DNA of 64,000 nucleotides from Ferribacterium limneticum (GTDB taxonomy: Bacteria; Pseudomonadota; Gammaproteobacteria; Burkholderiales; Rhodocyclaceae): the NCBI RefSeq assembly GCF_020510625.1, contig NZ_CP075191.1:3036001-3100000 (forward strand), read 5' to 3'. Below are positions 17,557 to 26,541 of the stretch, one piece after another. The translations under genes were made by a program, and so were the position numbers. The notes under the pieces were generated by a model, which worked only from the letters and a program-made list of their open reading frames with translations, made no database searches and was not told the origin of the DNA. Position 1 is the stretch's first letter, and every line of letters begins with the position of its first letter.

Positions 17557-19371
17557 ATGGCCAACGCCAACGCACTGAACCTCCTGCGCGACGTCTTCGG
17601 CTATCCGGCCTTCCGTGGCGAGCAAGCCGAGATCATCAACCACGTCGCCACCGGCGGCGATGCGCTGGTCCTGATGCCGACCGGCGGCGGCAAGAGCCTG
17701 TGCTACCAGATTCCCGCCCTGCTCCGCCCTGGCTGCGCCGTGGTCGTTTCGCCGCTGATCGCGCTGATGCAGGACCAGGTCGATGCGATGATCCAGCTTG
17801 GCGTCAAGGCCGCCTGCCTGAATTCGACACTCGCCTGGCAGGAGGCGCAGGCCGTCGAGCAGGCCATTTTCAGCGGCAATCTCGACCTCGTCTATATCGC
17901 CCCCGAACGCCTGCTGCTCGACCGTACGCTGGCCATGCTCGATGCGCTGTCGGAAGCCGGCAAGCTGGCACTGTTCGCCATCGACGAGGCGCATTGCGTC
18001 TCGCAATGGGGTCATGATTTCCGACCGGAATACCTGCAACTGTCGGCGCTGCACGAGCGTTATCCGCAGGTGCCACGCATCGCGCTGACCGCCACCGCCG
18101 ACCAGGCGACGCGCAACGAGATCCTGCAGCGACTCGGCCTAGGCGAGGCGCGCGTCTTCCTCTCCAGCTTCGACCGCCCGAACATTCGCTACACCGTGGT
18201 CGAAAAGGACAACGCCAAGAAGCAGTTGCTCGGTTTCCTGACCGGCCGCAAGGGTCAGGCTGGTATCGTCTATTGCCTGTCGCGCAAGAAGGTCGAGGAA
18301 ACGGCCGAATGGCTGTCGGCCCAAGGCTATCCGGCGCTGCCCTACCACGCCGGCCTGCCCGCCCCCGAACGCGCCGCCAACCAGCGCCGTTTCCTGCGCG
18401 AGGAAGGCCTGATCATGTGCGCCACGATCGCTTTTGGCATGGGTATCGACAAGCCGGATGTCCGCTTCGTCGCCCACCTGGATTTGCCCAAGAGCATTGA
18501 AGCCTACTACCAGGAAACCGGCCGGGCCGGCCGCGATGGCGAACCCTCGGAAGCCTGGATGACCTACGGCATGCAGGACGTCGCGCTGCAGCACGCGCGC
18601 ATCGCCGAATCCGGCGCCGCCGAGGGCCAGAAGATTCTCGAATCGCAACGCCTGACCGCCCTGCTCTCCTACTGCGAAGCGCCCCGCTGTCGGCGCCAGG
18701 TGCTGCTCAATTACTTCGGTGAAGAGCGCGAGCCCTGCGGCAATTGCGACGTATGTACCGAACCGCCGGAACTGTGGGATGGCACGCAGGCTGCACAGAA
18801 GGCGCTGTCGGCCATCTTCCGTACCGGCATGCGCTTCGGCGTCACCCACCTGACCGACATCCTGCGCGGCAAGGCGACCGACAAGGTCAAGCAGTGGAAC
18901 CACGACCAGTTGCCGACCTTCGGCGTCGGCGGCGATCTTGACGACCACGCCTGGAAAAGCGTCTTCCGCCAACTCGCAGCGGCCGGGCTGGTCCATGTGG
19001 ACATGGCCGAGCATGGCGCACTGCAACTGACCGAGACGGCGCGTGAAGTGCTCAAGGGTCAGCGTACGGTGCAACTGCGCCGCCCGGTCAAACGCAAATC
19101 GACACCTTCCAGGTCGTCGAGCAGCGCCGTCGTCAGCGATCTGTCGCCAGCCGATGACGCACTGTTCCAGTTGCTGCGCAAGTGGCGAGCCGATACCGCA
19201 AAGGAGCAGGCGGTGCCGGCTTACGTCATCCTGCACGACAAGACCCTGCGCGAACTGGCCGAAGTCCGCCCGGTCAGCCATGGCCTGCTGGCCGGCATCA
19301 CCGGCATGGGCAGCGCCAAGATCGAGCATTACGGCGCGGAATTGCTCGACCTGATCCGCAACGAGGGCTGA
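17557..19371 (+). CDS. recQ: ATP-dependent DNA helicase RecQ
   Basis: 604 aa 3'-5' DNA helicase of recombination and repair. Walker A is [10 protein letters not shown] and the DEAH box is in [19 protein letters not shown]. Motif VI is [14 protein letters not shown]. The RQC zinc cluster is CEAPRCRRQ...CGNCDVC. A winged helix and a C-terminal HRDC domain follow. A GTG at 17542 is in frame, only four bases after the lpxH stop. ATG 17557 gives a start more like other RecQ proteins, but the choice is open since neither has a clear ribosome site. It lies in the same run as lpxH. Confidence 0.96.
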   Translation: MANANALNLLRDVFGYPAFRGEQAEIINHVATGGDALVLMPTGGGKSLCYQIPALLRPGCAVVVSPLIALMQDQVDAMIQLGVKAACLNSTLAWQEAQAVEQAIFSGNLDLVYIAPERLLLDRTLAMLDALSEAGKLALFAIDEAHCVSQWGHDFRPEYLQLSALHERYPQVPRIALTATADQATRNEILQRLGLGEARVFLSSFDRPNIRYTVVEKDNAKKQLLGFLTGRKGQAGIVYCLSRKKVEETAEWLSAQGYPALPYHAGLPAPERAANQRRFLREEGLIMCATIAFGMGIDKPDVRFVAHLDLPKSIEAYYQETGRAGRDGEPSEAWMTYGMQDVALQHARIAESGAAEGQKILESQRLTALLSYCEAPRCRRQVLLNYFGEEREPCGNCDVCTEPPELWDGTQAAQKALSAIFRTGMRFGVTHLTDILRGKATDKVKQWNHDQLPTFGVGGDLDDHAWKSVFRQLAAAGLVHVDMAEHGALQLTETAREVLKGQRTVQLRRPVKRKSTPSRSSSSAVVSDLSPADDALFQLLRKWRADTAKEQAVPAYVILHDKTLRELAEVRPVSHGLLAGITGMGSAKIEHYGAELLDLIRNEG

Positions 19372-19372
19372 C

Positions 19373-19990
19373 ATGGCACAACGCGACACCCTCAACGCGA
19401 CGCTGGCCGCCATCGTCATTGCGGTACTGGTCGTTTCGGGTATTGCGCCCTACGAGCGGCTGACCTGGTTCATGGAAGTCGCCCCGGTGCTGATTGCCTT
19501 GCCGCTGATGATCGCGACGCGACGCAGCTATCCGCTGACGACACTGCTCACCGTACTGATCACCGTCCACGCGCTGGTGCTGATCGCCGGCGGGGCCTAC
19601 ACCTACGCCCGCGTGCCGCTTGGCTTCTGGATGCAGGACTGGCTCGGTACGGTGCGCAACCCTTACGACAAGATAGGCCATTTCATGCAGGGCTTCGTGC
19701 CAGCCATGGTCGCCCGCGAAATCCTGATCCGCGGCGCTTATGTGCATGGTCGCAAGATGACCGCTTTCCTCTGCATTTGTATTGCCATGGCGATCAGCGC
19801 CGTCTATGAACTGATCGAGTGGGCCGCTGCGCTCTACCTTGGCCAGGGCGCCGACGAATTCCTCGGCACGCAGGGCGATCAGTGGGACACACAATCGGAC
19901 ATGTTCATGGCCCTGATTGGCGCTACGATAGCCATGGTGCTGCTGTCGCGCTGGCATGACCGGCAGTTGGCCGGGTTGCGCCAGGACTAA
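19373..19990 (+). CDS. DUF2238 (YjdF-like) inner membrane protein
   Basis: 205 aa integral membrane protein with about six hydrophobic segments, resembling the YjdF/DUF2238 family. Family-like landmarks are the YDKIGHFMQGFVPA segment, the Glu-rich VYELIEWAAAL helix and the cytoplasmic DTQSDMFMALIGA loop with conserved Asp/Gln. Function is unknown. It begins two bases after the recQ stop and is probably co-translated with it. Confidence 0.85.
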   Translation: MAQRDTLNATLAAIVIAVLVVSGIAPYERLTWFMEVAPVLIALPLMIATRRSYPLTTLLTVLITVHALVLIAGGAYTYARVPLGFWMQDWLGTVRNPYDKIGHFMQGFVPAMVAREILIRGAYVHGRKMTAFLCICIAMAISAVYELIEWAAALYLGQGADEFLGTQGDQWDTQSDMFMALIGATIAMVLLSRWHDRQLAGLRQD

Positions 19991-20001
19991 GCCGCTGCCG
20001 C

Positions 20002-20019
20002 GCCGCGATCCCTCGCGGC
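20002..20019 (+). terminator. Hairpin after DUF2238 gene, weak terminator candidate
   Basis: A 7-bp perfect stem GCCGCGA/TCGCGGC with loop TCCC is followed by AATCTT, without a real U-tract. It may mark the end of the lpxH-recQ run or be Rho-assisted. Confidence 0.35.
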
Positions 20020-20046
20020 AATCTTGATGGCATTACCCGGGAAATA

Positions 20047-20064
20047 ATGCGACAATAATCGCAT
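20047..20064 (+). promoter_or_regulatory. Palindrome upstream of CMD-family gene, possible operator
   Basis: ATGCGA at 20047-20052 and TCGCAT at 20059-20064 form a perfect 6+6 inverted repeat with an A/T-rich 6-base spacer (CAATAA), 31 bases before the start codon. The placement and symmetry suggest a repressor site overlapping the promoter. No known consensus was recognised. Confidence 0.4.
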
Positions 20065-20094
20065 ATTTGACAAATTTCTATTCGAGGTCATCTC

Positions 20095-20655
20095 ATGCAA
20101 CGCTATGTTCTCACCGACTACGCCAGCGCATCCAAGGAAACCCAGGCGGTTTACGATGACTTCATGAAAACTACCGGTGCCACGGCAGTTCCCATCTGGC
20201 TGCAAAGCCTGGGCCACAACGCCGCCCTGACGCGGGCCTACTGGGAGCGGGCCAAGGGGACGCTGTTCTCCGGCGCGCTGCCGTTGCCGCTCAAGGAAAT
20301 GATCGTCTTTGTCGTTTCGGCCAAGAACGGCGCACGCTACTGTTCGGCCTGCCACGCCCAGAACGTGCTCAGCCTGGACAAGAACCTGGCCTTCGACGAC
20401 TTGAAGAGCCTGGCCAATGCCAGCTCAGCCCTTGGCCTGCCGGCCTATTACCGGACCGTGGTGGATTTTGCGATCAAGGTGGTCTCCGACCCCAATTGTC
20501 TGGATGACGCGGATTTCGAAGCGCTGCATGAAGAAGGATTCAGCAAGGAAGAAATTTGCGAAATCATCGCCGTTATCGACCTGGCCACGATGTTCAATGT
20601 CTATACCAGCTCGTTGCGCCTGGACCTCGATCCGAACTACGTCGCCATTCTCTGA
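20095..20655 (+). CDS. Carboxymuconolactone decarboxylase/AhpD-family protein
   Basis: 186 aa helical protein with the AhpD-type redox motif YCSACHAQN (CxxC plus His) preceded by EMIVFVVSAKNGARYC, typical of the alkylhydroperoxidase-like branch. The family includes thiol peroxidase partners and decarboxylases. The CxxC and downstream His favour a redox role, but the substrate is not known. GAGGT upstream of ATG 20095 is a good ribosome site. A palindrome upstream may be its control site. The gene could be co-transcribed with the hybrid kinase 21 bases downstream. Confidence 0.87.
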   Translation: MQRYVLTDYASASKETQAVYDDFMKTTGATAVPIWLQSLGHNAALTRAYWERAKGTLFSGALPLPLKEMIVFVVSAKNGARYCSACHAQNVLSLDKNLAFDDLKSLANASSALGLPAYYRTVVDFAIKVVSDPNCLDDADFEALHEEGFSKEEICEIIAVIDLATMFNVYTSSLRLDLDPNYVAIL

Positions 20656-20676
20656 TCCTCTTTTTCAGTACGCCTG

Positions 20677-22830
20677 ATGAACAGCGAATTTAAGCACTGG
20701 CAGGCCCCGATCAATCAGAACCTGGTTCGCTACGAAGCGCTTGTCCAGCTTTTTGAAGAAATCCAGCTGGTCGATGACATTGAAAAAATTGCTCAACGGG
20801 TAGCCACCCGCTGGAAATACTTTGCCAATGTCGCGAGCTGGCGCCTTGTCGTGCGGAACGACCCGGCCTTCATGGTCATCGACGGCGCTCGCGGCGAAGC
20901 GGCCGTTGCCAATGCGGCCGGGCTCGACGACTGGGACGCCCATCACTGGGCAAGCGAAAAGCCTTGTCTGTTCAAAGCGGAAAGTGCAGCGCAGGGCCAC
21001 CCGTTACCGCCCGCCCACCTGCTACGTCCCGGCCTGCAGGAAATAGAAGTCCAGCCCTTCATGCAAGGCGACGAATGTATCGCCCTGCTCAGTGTCGCCT
21101 CACGGCACGAGCCCTTCAGCGATCTCGACAACAAGTTCATCCGGCTGCTTGGCAACCAACTGGCCGGTCGTTTGTTCGACCTGATGTTGCGCCAGCGCTC
21201 AACCCGCCTGCTCAAGGCCAGCGAAGCCCGTTACCGGAATCTGGCCGACAACTCGGCCGACTGGATTTGGGCGATGACTCCGGAAGGCCAGACCACCTAC
21301 ACCAACGAGCGTTGCCGTGACATGGTCGGCCTGAGCCAGGAAGAGATCTATCGCATACCGCTTGGCGCGCTGCTACACCCCGATGACCAGCCCGTCGCCA
21401 TGGATATCCTGCGCCAGGCTGCAGCGTCCCGACAGGGCTGGAAAAACGTCCTGTTGCGCTTCCGGCATTCGGATGGCAGCTACCGCCATCTTGAATCCAA
21501 TGCCTCACCGCTTTTCGACGACGATGGAAAATTGATCGGCTTTACCGGCGTCGATCGCGATGTCACCGAACGGCTCCTGGCCGACAAGGAACTGAAGCGC
21601 CATCGGGATCACCTGGAAGAGCTGGTCGCCACCCGCACCGCCGACCTGTCGCTGGCCAAGGAACTGGCCGAGGCGGCCAACCGGGCCAAGACCGCCTTTC
21701 TGGCCAACATGAGCCATGAATTGCGGACGCCGATGAACGGCATCATCGGCATGACCGATTTGGCATTACGCCGCGCCACCGACGAAAAACTGCAGCGGCA
21801 ACTCAAAGTCATCTCGGAGTCTTCTCACCACCTGCTCAGCGTCATCAGCGACATTCTCGACATTTCGCGCATCGAGTCGGAGCGCATGAAGCTGGACACC
21901 CGGGAATTCCGGGTCAGCGATATCGTTTGGCAACTGCTCGGCGTAGCGCAGGCGAAAGCCGAGAAAAAAGGGCTGAGAATCAACGTAGACCTTCCCCCGG
22001 AAATAGATCAACAGGCGGTTACCGGTGACTCGCAGCGCCTGAAACAGATACTCAGGAATTTCATCCACAACGCCATCAAATTCACCGAGCGAGGGGAAAT
22101 CGACCTTTCCGCGCAGGTGATCGAACAGACGCCAGACAGCATCGTGCTGCGATTCGAGATACGCGACACCGGTATCGGCATTTCAGCGGAAACCCAGCAG
22201 CGCCTGTTCAGCCCCTTTGAACAGGCCGACAACTCGATGACGCGAAAGTACGGCGGAACCGGTCTTGGTCTATCGATCAGCAAGCGCCTGATCCGGATGA
22301 TGGGCGGCGATCTCGGCGTGGATAGCATCGTCGGCCAGGGCAGCACCTTCTGGTTCACGGTGCAACTGGGCAAGCCGGTGAATTCCGAGCACCCGGCCGA
22401 CACGCCAGGCGAGAACGCCGAAACACGGCTGCGCGAGGGCTACGCCGGAAGCCGCATCCTGCTTGCCGAGGACGAGCCGGTGAATCAGGAAGTGACCCGA
22501 GCCCTGCTCGAAATTGTCGGTCTGGAGGTCGATGTGGCGGAAGACGGGCAGGCAGCGGTCGACATGGCCTCACTGAAAGCCTACGACCTGATTCTGATGG
22601 ACATGCAGATGCCTCGCCTGAACGGACTCGACGCGACGCGGCGTATCCGCGCTCTGCCCGGCTACGTCGACATCCCCATTCTCGGGCTGACCGCCAACGC
22701 CCTCCCACAAGACCGGCAAGCCTGCCTGCTGGCCGGCATGAACACCCACATCGCCAAGCCACTCAAGTCGCAGGCACTTTACGGGCTGGTTCTGACCTGG
22801 CTGAAACAAGGCCCGAAGACGCCCATCTGA
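20677..22830 (+). CDS. Soluble hybrid histidine kinase (GAF-PAS-HisKA-HATPase-REC)
   Basis: 717 aa without membrane segments. In order: a GAF-like sensor (about 15-170), a PAS/PAC domain (about 180-305; ADNSADWIWAMTPEGQTTYT and GFTGVDRDVTER), a short coiled coil, HisKA with phospho-acceptor His347 in MSHELRTPMNGIIGM, and a HATPase (NFIHNAIKFT, DTGIGIS, GGTGLGLSI). A receiver domain follows, with acceptor Asp642 in DLILMDMQMP. It has no Hpt domain, so phosphotransfer must pass to a partner elsewhere. The intracellular signal could be a ligand bound by GAF or PAS. No output regulator is adjacent. The ribosome site is weak. Confidence 0.93.
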   Translation: MNSEFKHWQAPINQNLVRYEALVQLFEEIQLVDDIEKIAQRVATRWKYFANVASWRLVVRNDPAFMVIDGARGEAAVANAAGLDDWDAHHWASEKPCLFKAESAAQGHPLPPAHLLRPGLQEIEVQPFMQGDECIALLSVASRHEPFSDLDNKFIRLLGNQLAGRLFDLMLRQRSTRLLKASEARYRNLADNSADWIWAMTPEGQTTYTNERCRDMVGLSQEEIYRIPLGALLHPDDQPVAMDILRQAAASRQGWKNVLLRFRHSDGSYRHLESNASPLFDDDGKLIGFTGVDRDVTERLLADKELKRHRDHLEELVATRTADLSLAKELAEAANRAKTAFLANMSHELRTPMNGIIGMTDLALRRATDEKLQRQLKVISESSHHLLSVISDILDISRIESERMKLDTREFRVSDIVWQLLGVAQAKAEKKGLRINVDLPPEIDQQAVTGDSQRLKQILRNFIHNAIKFTERGEIDLSAQVIEQTPDSIVLRFEIRDTGIGISAETQQRLFSPFEQADNSMTRKYGGTGLGLSISKRLIRMMGGDLGVDSIVGQGSTFWFTVQLGKPVNSEHPADTPGENAETRLREGYAGSRILLAEDEPVNQEVTRALLEIVGLEVDVAEDGQAAVDMASLKAYDLILMDMQMPRLNGLDATRRIRALPGYVDIPILGLTANALPQDRQACLLAGMNTHIAKPLKSQALYGLVLTWLKQGPKTPI

Positions 22831-22839
22831 CGGGCGTTT
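22819..22839. terminator. Weak terminator between hybrid kinase and acyl-CoA synthetase
   Basis: Stem ACGCCC/GGGCGT with a 7-base loop is followed by only three T. It overlaps the hybrid-kinase stop codon in the 25-base gap between convergent genes. Confidence 0.35.
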
Positions 22840-22855
22840 CCGGGTGCCAGGAAAA

Positions 22856-24514
22856 TCAGATGCAGAGCGCCTCCGGGTCGGCCCGCATCAGCCGCTTATT
22901 CATCTTGCCGACGCTGGTTTTGACCAGGGTTTTCACGAAGCGCACTTGCAACAAGACCCCGTAACGCGAGATGCCGGCCGCTTCGATGGCGTGGGCGGCA
23001 TAGTTGCGCAAGGCATGTTCGGTGATCTGGTCGACATGCTCCGGCTTGAGCAGCACCAAGGCGAGTGGGCGCTCACCCCACTTGTCGTCCGGCACACCGA
23101 TGACCGCCACTTCATTGACCGCCTCGTGCTTGGCGATGATGTCTTCCAGTTGCAGCGAAGAGGTCCATTCGCCGCCGGTTTTGATCACGTCCTTGATGCG
23201 GTCAGTGACCTTCAGGTAGCCGGCCGGGTTGATGTTGCCGATGTCGGCGGTGTGCAGATAGCCGCCAGCCCATAATCCTTCCGAAGCCTCAGGCGCGCTG
23301 ACATAACCCTGGGTCAGCCACGGTGCGCGGACGACCACTTCACCGCTCGCCTTGCCGTCATGCGGCACGTCGGCCATTTGCGGATCGACGATACGCAGAT
23401 CGACCAGCGGCAGCGGCCGGCCGGTCTTGGCGCGGATCACCGCCTGCTCTTCCAGGGAACGATTGAGATCGGCGCTCTCCAGATGCGCCAGGCTCAACAC
23501 CGGGCAGGTTTCGGACATGCCGTAGCCGGTAAACAGATCCATACCGCGCTTCTGGGCGGAAATGGCCATCGCTTCGGGCATGGCGGCGCCGCCAATGAGG
23601 ATTTTCAGGCCAGTGAAATCGGTGGTCTTGGCGTGCGGGTGGCTGAGGATCATGTGCAGGATGGTCGGCACGCAATGCGAGAAGCTGACGCCCTCGGTGC
23701 TAATCAGGCGACAGATCACCTCCGGCTGGTAACGCCCGGGATAAACCTGCTTGACGCCCATCATCGTCGCCAGATACGGGAAGCCCCAGGCATGGACGTG
23801 GAACATCGGCGTCATCGGCATATAGACGTCTTCGCGATGGATATGCCCCTGCCGGTTGGCGCCACCGAGCGCTGCGGCGCAGCCCAGCGTGTGCAGCACG
23901 AGCTGGCGATGGCTGAAATAGACGCCTTTCGGATTGCCGGTCGTGCCCGTCGTGTAGAAGGTCGTCGCCTGCGCGTTTTCGTCAAAGTCAGGGAAGTCGT
24001 AGTCCGGGGAAGCCTCGGCCAGCAGGGCTTCGTATTCACCGATCATCGCCACCGGGGCGACCGGGAGTTCGGCCTCATCGCTGATCAGGACGATCGTTTT
24101 CACCGTTTCCAGCTGTCCAGCGATCTGCGTCAGGATGGCGAAAAATTCGCTGTTCACCAGCAGCACATCGGCCTTGGCGTGGTTCAAGGTGTAGAGAATC
24201 TGTTCCGGACTGAGCCGCACATTCACCGTCTGCAGGATCGCTCCCATCATCGGCACGGCAAAGAAGCATTCCAGATAGCGATGGCTGTCCCAGTCCATCA
24301 TCGCCACCGTCTGCCCGGACTCGACCCCCAGGCCAGTCAGTACATTGGCCAGGCGGCCGATCCGCTCGTTCAGCGTCCGGTAGTTGTAGCGCAGCTTGCC
24401 CTGATAGGTAATCTCCTGCTCCGGCGCGATGGCCAGCGGCGTCAGCAGCAATTGCTTGATGAGCAGCGGATATTGATAGGCAGAAACCGTCGACTGGACG
24501 AGTTTGATTGGCAT
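22856..24514 (-). CDS. Acyl-CoA synthetase (AMP-forming, medium/long-chain type)
   Basis: 552 aa member of the ANL adenylating superfamily, which forms acyl-adenylate and then acyl-CoA. The phosphate-binding P-loop is TFYTTGTTGNPKGV. The A5 region is FTGYGMSETCP, the hinge Asp region is YLKVTDRIKDVIKTGGEW, and the C-terminal catalytic Lys lies in KTSVGKMNKR. Length and motifs fit AlkK/DmdB-like fatty-acid or methylmercaptopropionate ligases; the acid cannot be specified. GGGAGA precedes ATG 24514. The 109-base gap upstream, to the mshN stop, contains no clear terminator, so read-through from the pilus operon is possible. Confidence 0.9.
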   Translation of the reverse strand: MPIKLVQSTVSAYQYPLLIKQLLLTPLAIAPEQEITYQGKLRYNYRTLNERIGRLANVLTGLGVESGQTVAMMDWDSHRYLECFFAVPMMGAILQTVNVRLSPEQILYTLNHAKADVLLVNSEFFAILTQIAGQLETVKTIVLISDEAELPVAPVAMIGEYEALLAEASPDYDFPDFDENAQATTFYTTGTTGNPKGVYFSHRQLVLHTLGCAAALGGANRQGHIHREDVYMPMTPMFHVHAWGFPYLATMMGVKQVYPGRYQPEVICRLISTEGVSFSHCVPTILHMILSHPHAKTTDFTGLKILIGGAAMPEAMAISAQKRGMDLFTGYGMSETCPVLSLAHLESADLNRSLEEQAVIRAKTGRPLPLVDLRIVDPQMADVPHDGKASGEVVVRAPWLTQGYVSAPEASEGLWAGGYLHTADIGNINPAGYLKVTDRIKDVIKTGGEWTSSLQLEDIIAKHEAVNEVAVIGVPDDKWGERPLALVLLKPEHVDQITEHALRNYAAHAIEAAGISRYGVLLQVRFVKTLVKTSVGKMNKRLMRADPEALCI

Positions 24515-24623
24515 TTGATTCTCCCTGGTCTTTTATTGTGCGTGGCGGTCGACGCCGCCAACAGGGGAATTCTACGCGCCTGTGACAGCCAGATGACGGC
24601 CCGGCGCGCGGGAAAATGCGTGC

Positions 24624-25691
24624 TTAATGCAGATGCTGCTCGGCAATCGCCGCCAAGTCGGGCGACAGGGTCCCGGAAGCCACGCCGCGCCGGAAGGCAT
24701 CCTTTGCCTCCGGAACCCGGCCATCCGCTTCCAGTGCCAGCCCAAGCCCCAGCCACCAGCGCCCTTCGTTCGGCGCCAGGCGGGTAGCGCGCTGGTAATG
24801 GCCCACAGCCAGACGCTGGGCGCCGAGACGGGACTTCAGGTGCCCCTGAAAACCGGCATAGTCGGCATTGGCTTCGGCATATGCCTGCGAACGAGCCAGC
24901 GTGCGATCAGCCTGAGCCAGATCACCGTGTTCGAGTTGCAGGCGGGCCAGGGACATCGCCCAACCGGTCTGAGCTGGCTGAAGCTCGACCCCCTCCTGCA
25001 GCACGACCATCGCCTCATCGGTCTTGCGCAGGTCGAGCAACTGACGAAGCAGCGCCTGACGGACCTGAACATAGGACGGATCCTGCTTCAGCGCCGCCCG
25101 CATGCCGTCGAGGCCTTCGGCGCTGCGGCCTGAAGCCAGCGCATTTTCCGCCTTGCGGTACTCGGCATCGGCACGATCGCGCGGGGTTGCCGCTATCGGG
25201 CTTTTCTCGATCTTGACGGGTCCTGCCGGTGCGGAGGCTGGCGGCTTGGGCGCATCCGGAGCCGCCGCGGCAGCTTCGGTTTTCACCCCACTGGCTGCAG
25301 CCATCGGCACCACCGGATCCGGCACTGGCAGCACCGGCGCGGCGGGAAGCGGCAGGACTTCAAGATTCGAAGCCAAACGCAGTTTTTCATCCACCGACTC
25401 GGCGGCCACAACGGGTGCCAGAGGCGGTGGCGGAGGAACCACCACCGGCGGCACCGGTGCGACAGCCGGGGTTGGCTCAAGCCCCAGCAAGGGCTGCAGA
25501 CGGCCATCGGCATAAAGGACTGCACCAGCAATCGCCACCATCAATCCACCGGCCAGCAGCCACTTAAGGCCGCGACCAGCGCGATTCGATCCGGCCGGCA
25601 GGGAGCGGATTTCGCGCTGCAGATTCTGGCGCGCCAGATCGTCGGGACGCTTGGTCTCGAGATTGCGCAGCATGTCGTTGATCAGACTCAT
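24624..25691 (-). CDS. mshN: MSHA biogenesis protein MshN (TPR)
   Basis: 355 aa. The family start MSLINDMLRNLE is followed by a single TM helix at about residues 41-60 (WLLAGGLMVAIAGAVLYA), a Pro/Ala/Val-rich periplasmic linker, and C-terminal TPR repeats (VQVRQALLRQLLDLRKTDEA, then ANADYAGFQGHL). It is the last gene of the mshI-N block. An in-frame extension upstream overlaps mshM; ATG 25691 is used because it gives the conserved start and sits one base after the mshM stop. Its role is bitopic support of the secretin complex, by family inference. Confidence 0.9.
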   Translation of the reverse strand: MSLINDMLRNLETKRPDDLARQNLQREIRSLPAGSNRAGRGLKWLLAGGLMVAIAGAVLYADGRLQPLLGLEPTPAVAPVPPVVVPPPPPLAPVVAAESVDEKLRLASNLEVLPLPAAPVLPVPDPVVPMAAASGVKTEAAAAAPDAPKPPASAPAGPVKIEKSPIAATPRDRADAEYRKAENALASGRSAEGLDGMRAALKQDPSYVQVRQALLRQLLDLRKTDEAMVVLQEGVELQPAQTGWAMSLARLQLEHGDLAQADRTLARSQAYAEANADYAGFQGHLKSRLGAQRLAVGHYQRATRLAPNEGRWWLGLGLALEADGRVPEAKDAFRRGVASGTLSPDLAAIAEQHLH

Positions 25692-25692
25692 C

Positions 25693-26520
25693 TCACCACC
25701 ATCCGGCCGAAGCAGCACCTTCGGTATCGCCGGCGGCCTGACGGACATGGCTGGCCGCTACAGCATGTTTGCCCTCACCATAAACCGACAGCAAGGATTT
25801 ATGGGCCAGGATATTGAGCAGACGCGGCGTGCCACGGCTGGCCCGGTGCAGGCAGCGCACCGCACGCGGCCCGAAAACATCCTCACCCCGATAACCCGCC
25901 ACGCGCAGACGGTGGGCCAGATATTTGGCCACCTCTTCCCGAGCCAAGCCACTCAACTGGTAATGAAACGCGATGCGCTGCAACAACTGGCGAACCGAGG
26001 GTTCGGCCAGCTTGCGATCGAGTTCAGGCTGGCCGAACAGGACGATCTGCAGCAGCTTGCGCTTCTCGGTTTCCAGATTGGACAGCAGACGCAGCGACTC
26101 CAACGTCTCCAGCGGCATGGCCTGCGCCTCGTCGATGCAGACAACTACCTGTCGTTCCGCTGCCGCATAGTTGAGCAGGGCATGATTGACGCTTTTCTGC
26201 AGGTGGTAATCATCGCTACTGGCATCCACTTCGACGCCCAGCTCTTCGGCCAAGGCCAGCAATAGCGTGCGTGGCGCCAGATAGGGATTGGGCAGATAGG
26301 CGGAAATGCTGCCTTCTGGTAGTGCCTGCAGCAATCGGCGACACAGCAGTGATTTGCCAGTACCGACCTCGCCGGTGATCTTGATGAAGCCCTCGCCGCT
26401 ATTCAGGGCAACGAGCAGGGTATTGAGCGCTTCCTGATGGCTGCGCGTGACGACCGTGAAACTGGTATCCGGCGTGATACTGAAGGGCAGCTCGGTCAGG
26501 CCGAAGTGATCAAGATACAA
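25693..26520 (-). CDS. mshM: MSHA biogenesis ATPase MshM (ExeA-like AAA)
   Basis: 275 aa AAA+ ATPase of the ExeA/GspA type. It begins YLDHFGLTELPFSITPDT, has Walker A GEVGTGKS and Walker B VVCIDEAQAM, and a sensor Arg region later in the protein. Relatives help insert the secretin through the peptidoglycan. The start is TTG 26520; no ATG lies before the conserved N-terminal block. It has no C-terminal peptidoglycan-binding domain, as is usual for MshM. Spacing to mshL is 21 bases. Confidence 0.92.
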   Translation of the reverse strand: MYLDHFGLTELPFSITPDTSFTVVTRSHQEALNTLLVALNSGEGFIKITGEVGTGKSLLCRRLLQALPEGSISAYLPNPYLAPRTLLLALAEELGVEVDASSDDYHLQKSVNHALLNYAAAERQVVVCIDEAQAMPLETLESLRLLSNLETEKRKLLQIVLFGQPELDRKLAEPSVRQLLQRIAFHYQLSGLAREEVAKYLAHRLRVAGYRGEDVFGPRAVRCLHRASRGTPRLLNILAHKSLLSVYGEGKHAVAASHVRQAAGDTEGAASAGWW

Positions 26521-26541
26521 CGCTAGCCGCCCTTGCCAAGG

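Noticed and set aside
25113..25515. Long frames on the + strand opposite the mshN linker
   Set aside because: They are shadows of the Pro/Ala-rich linker codons of mshN.
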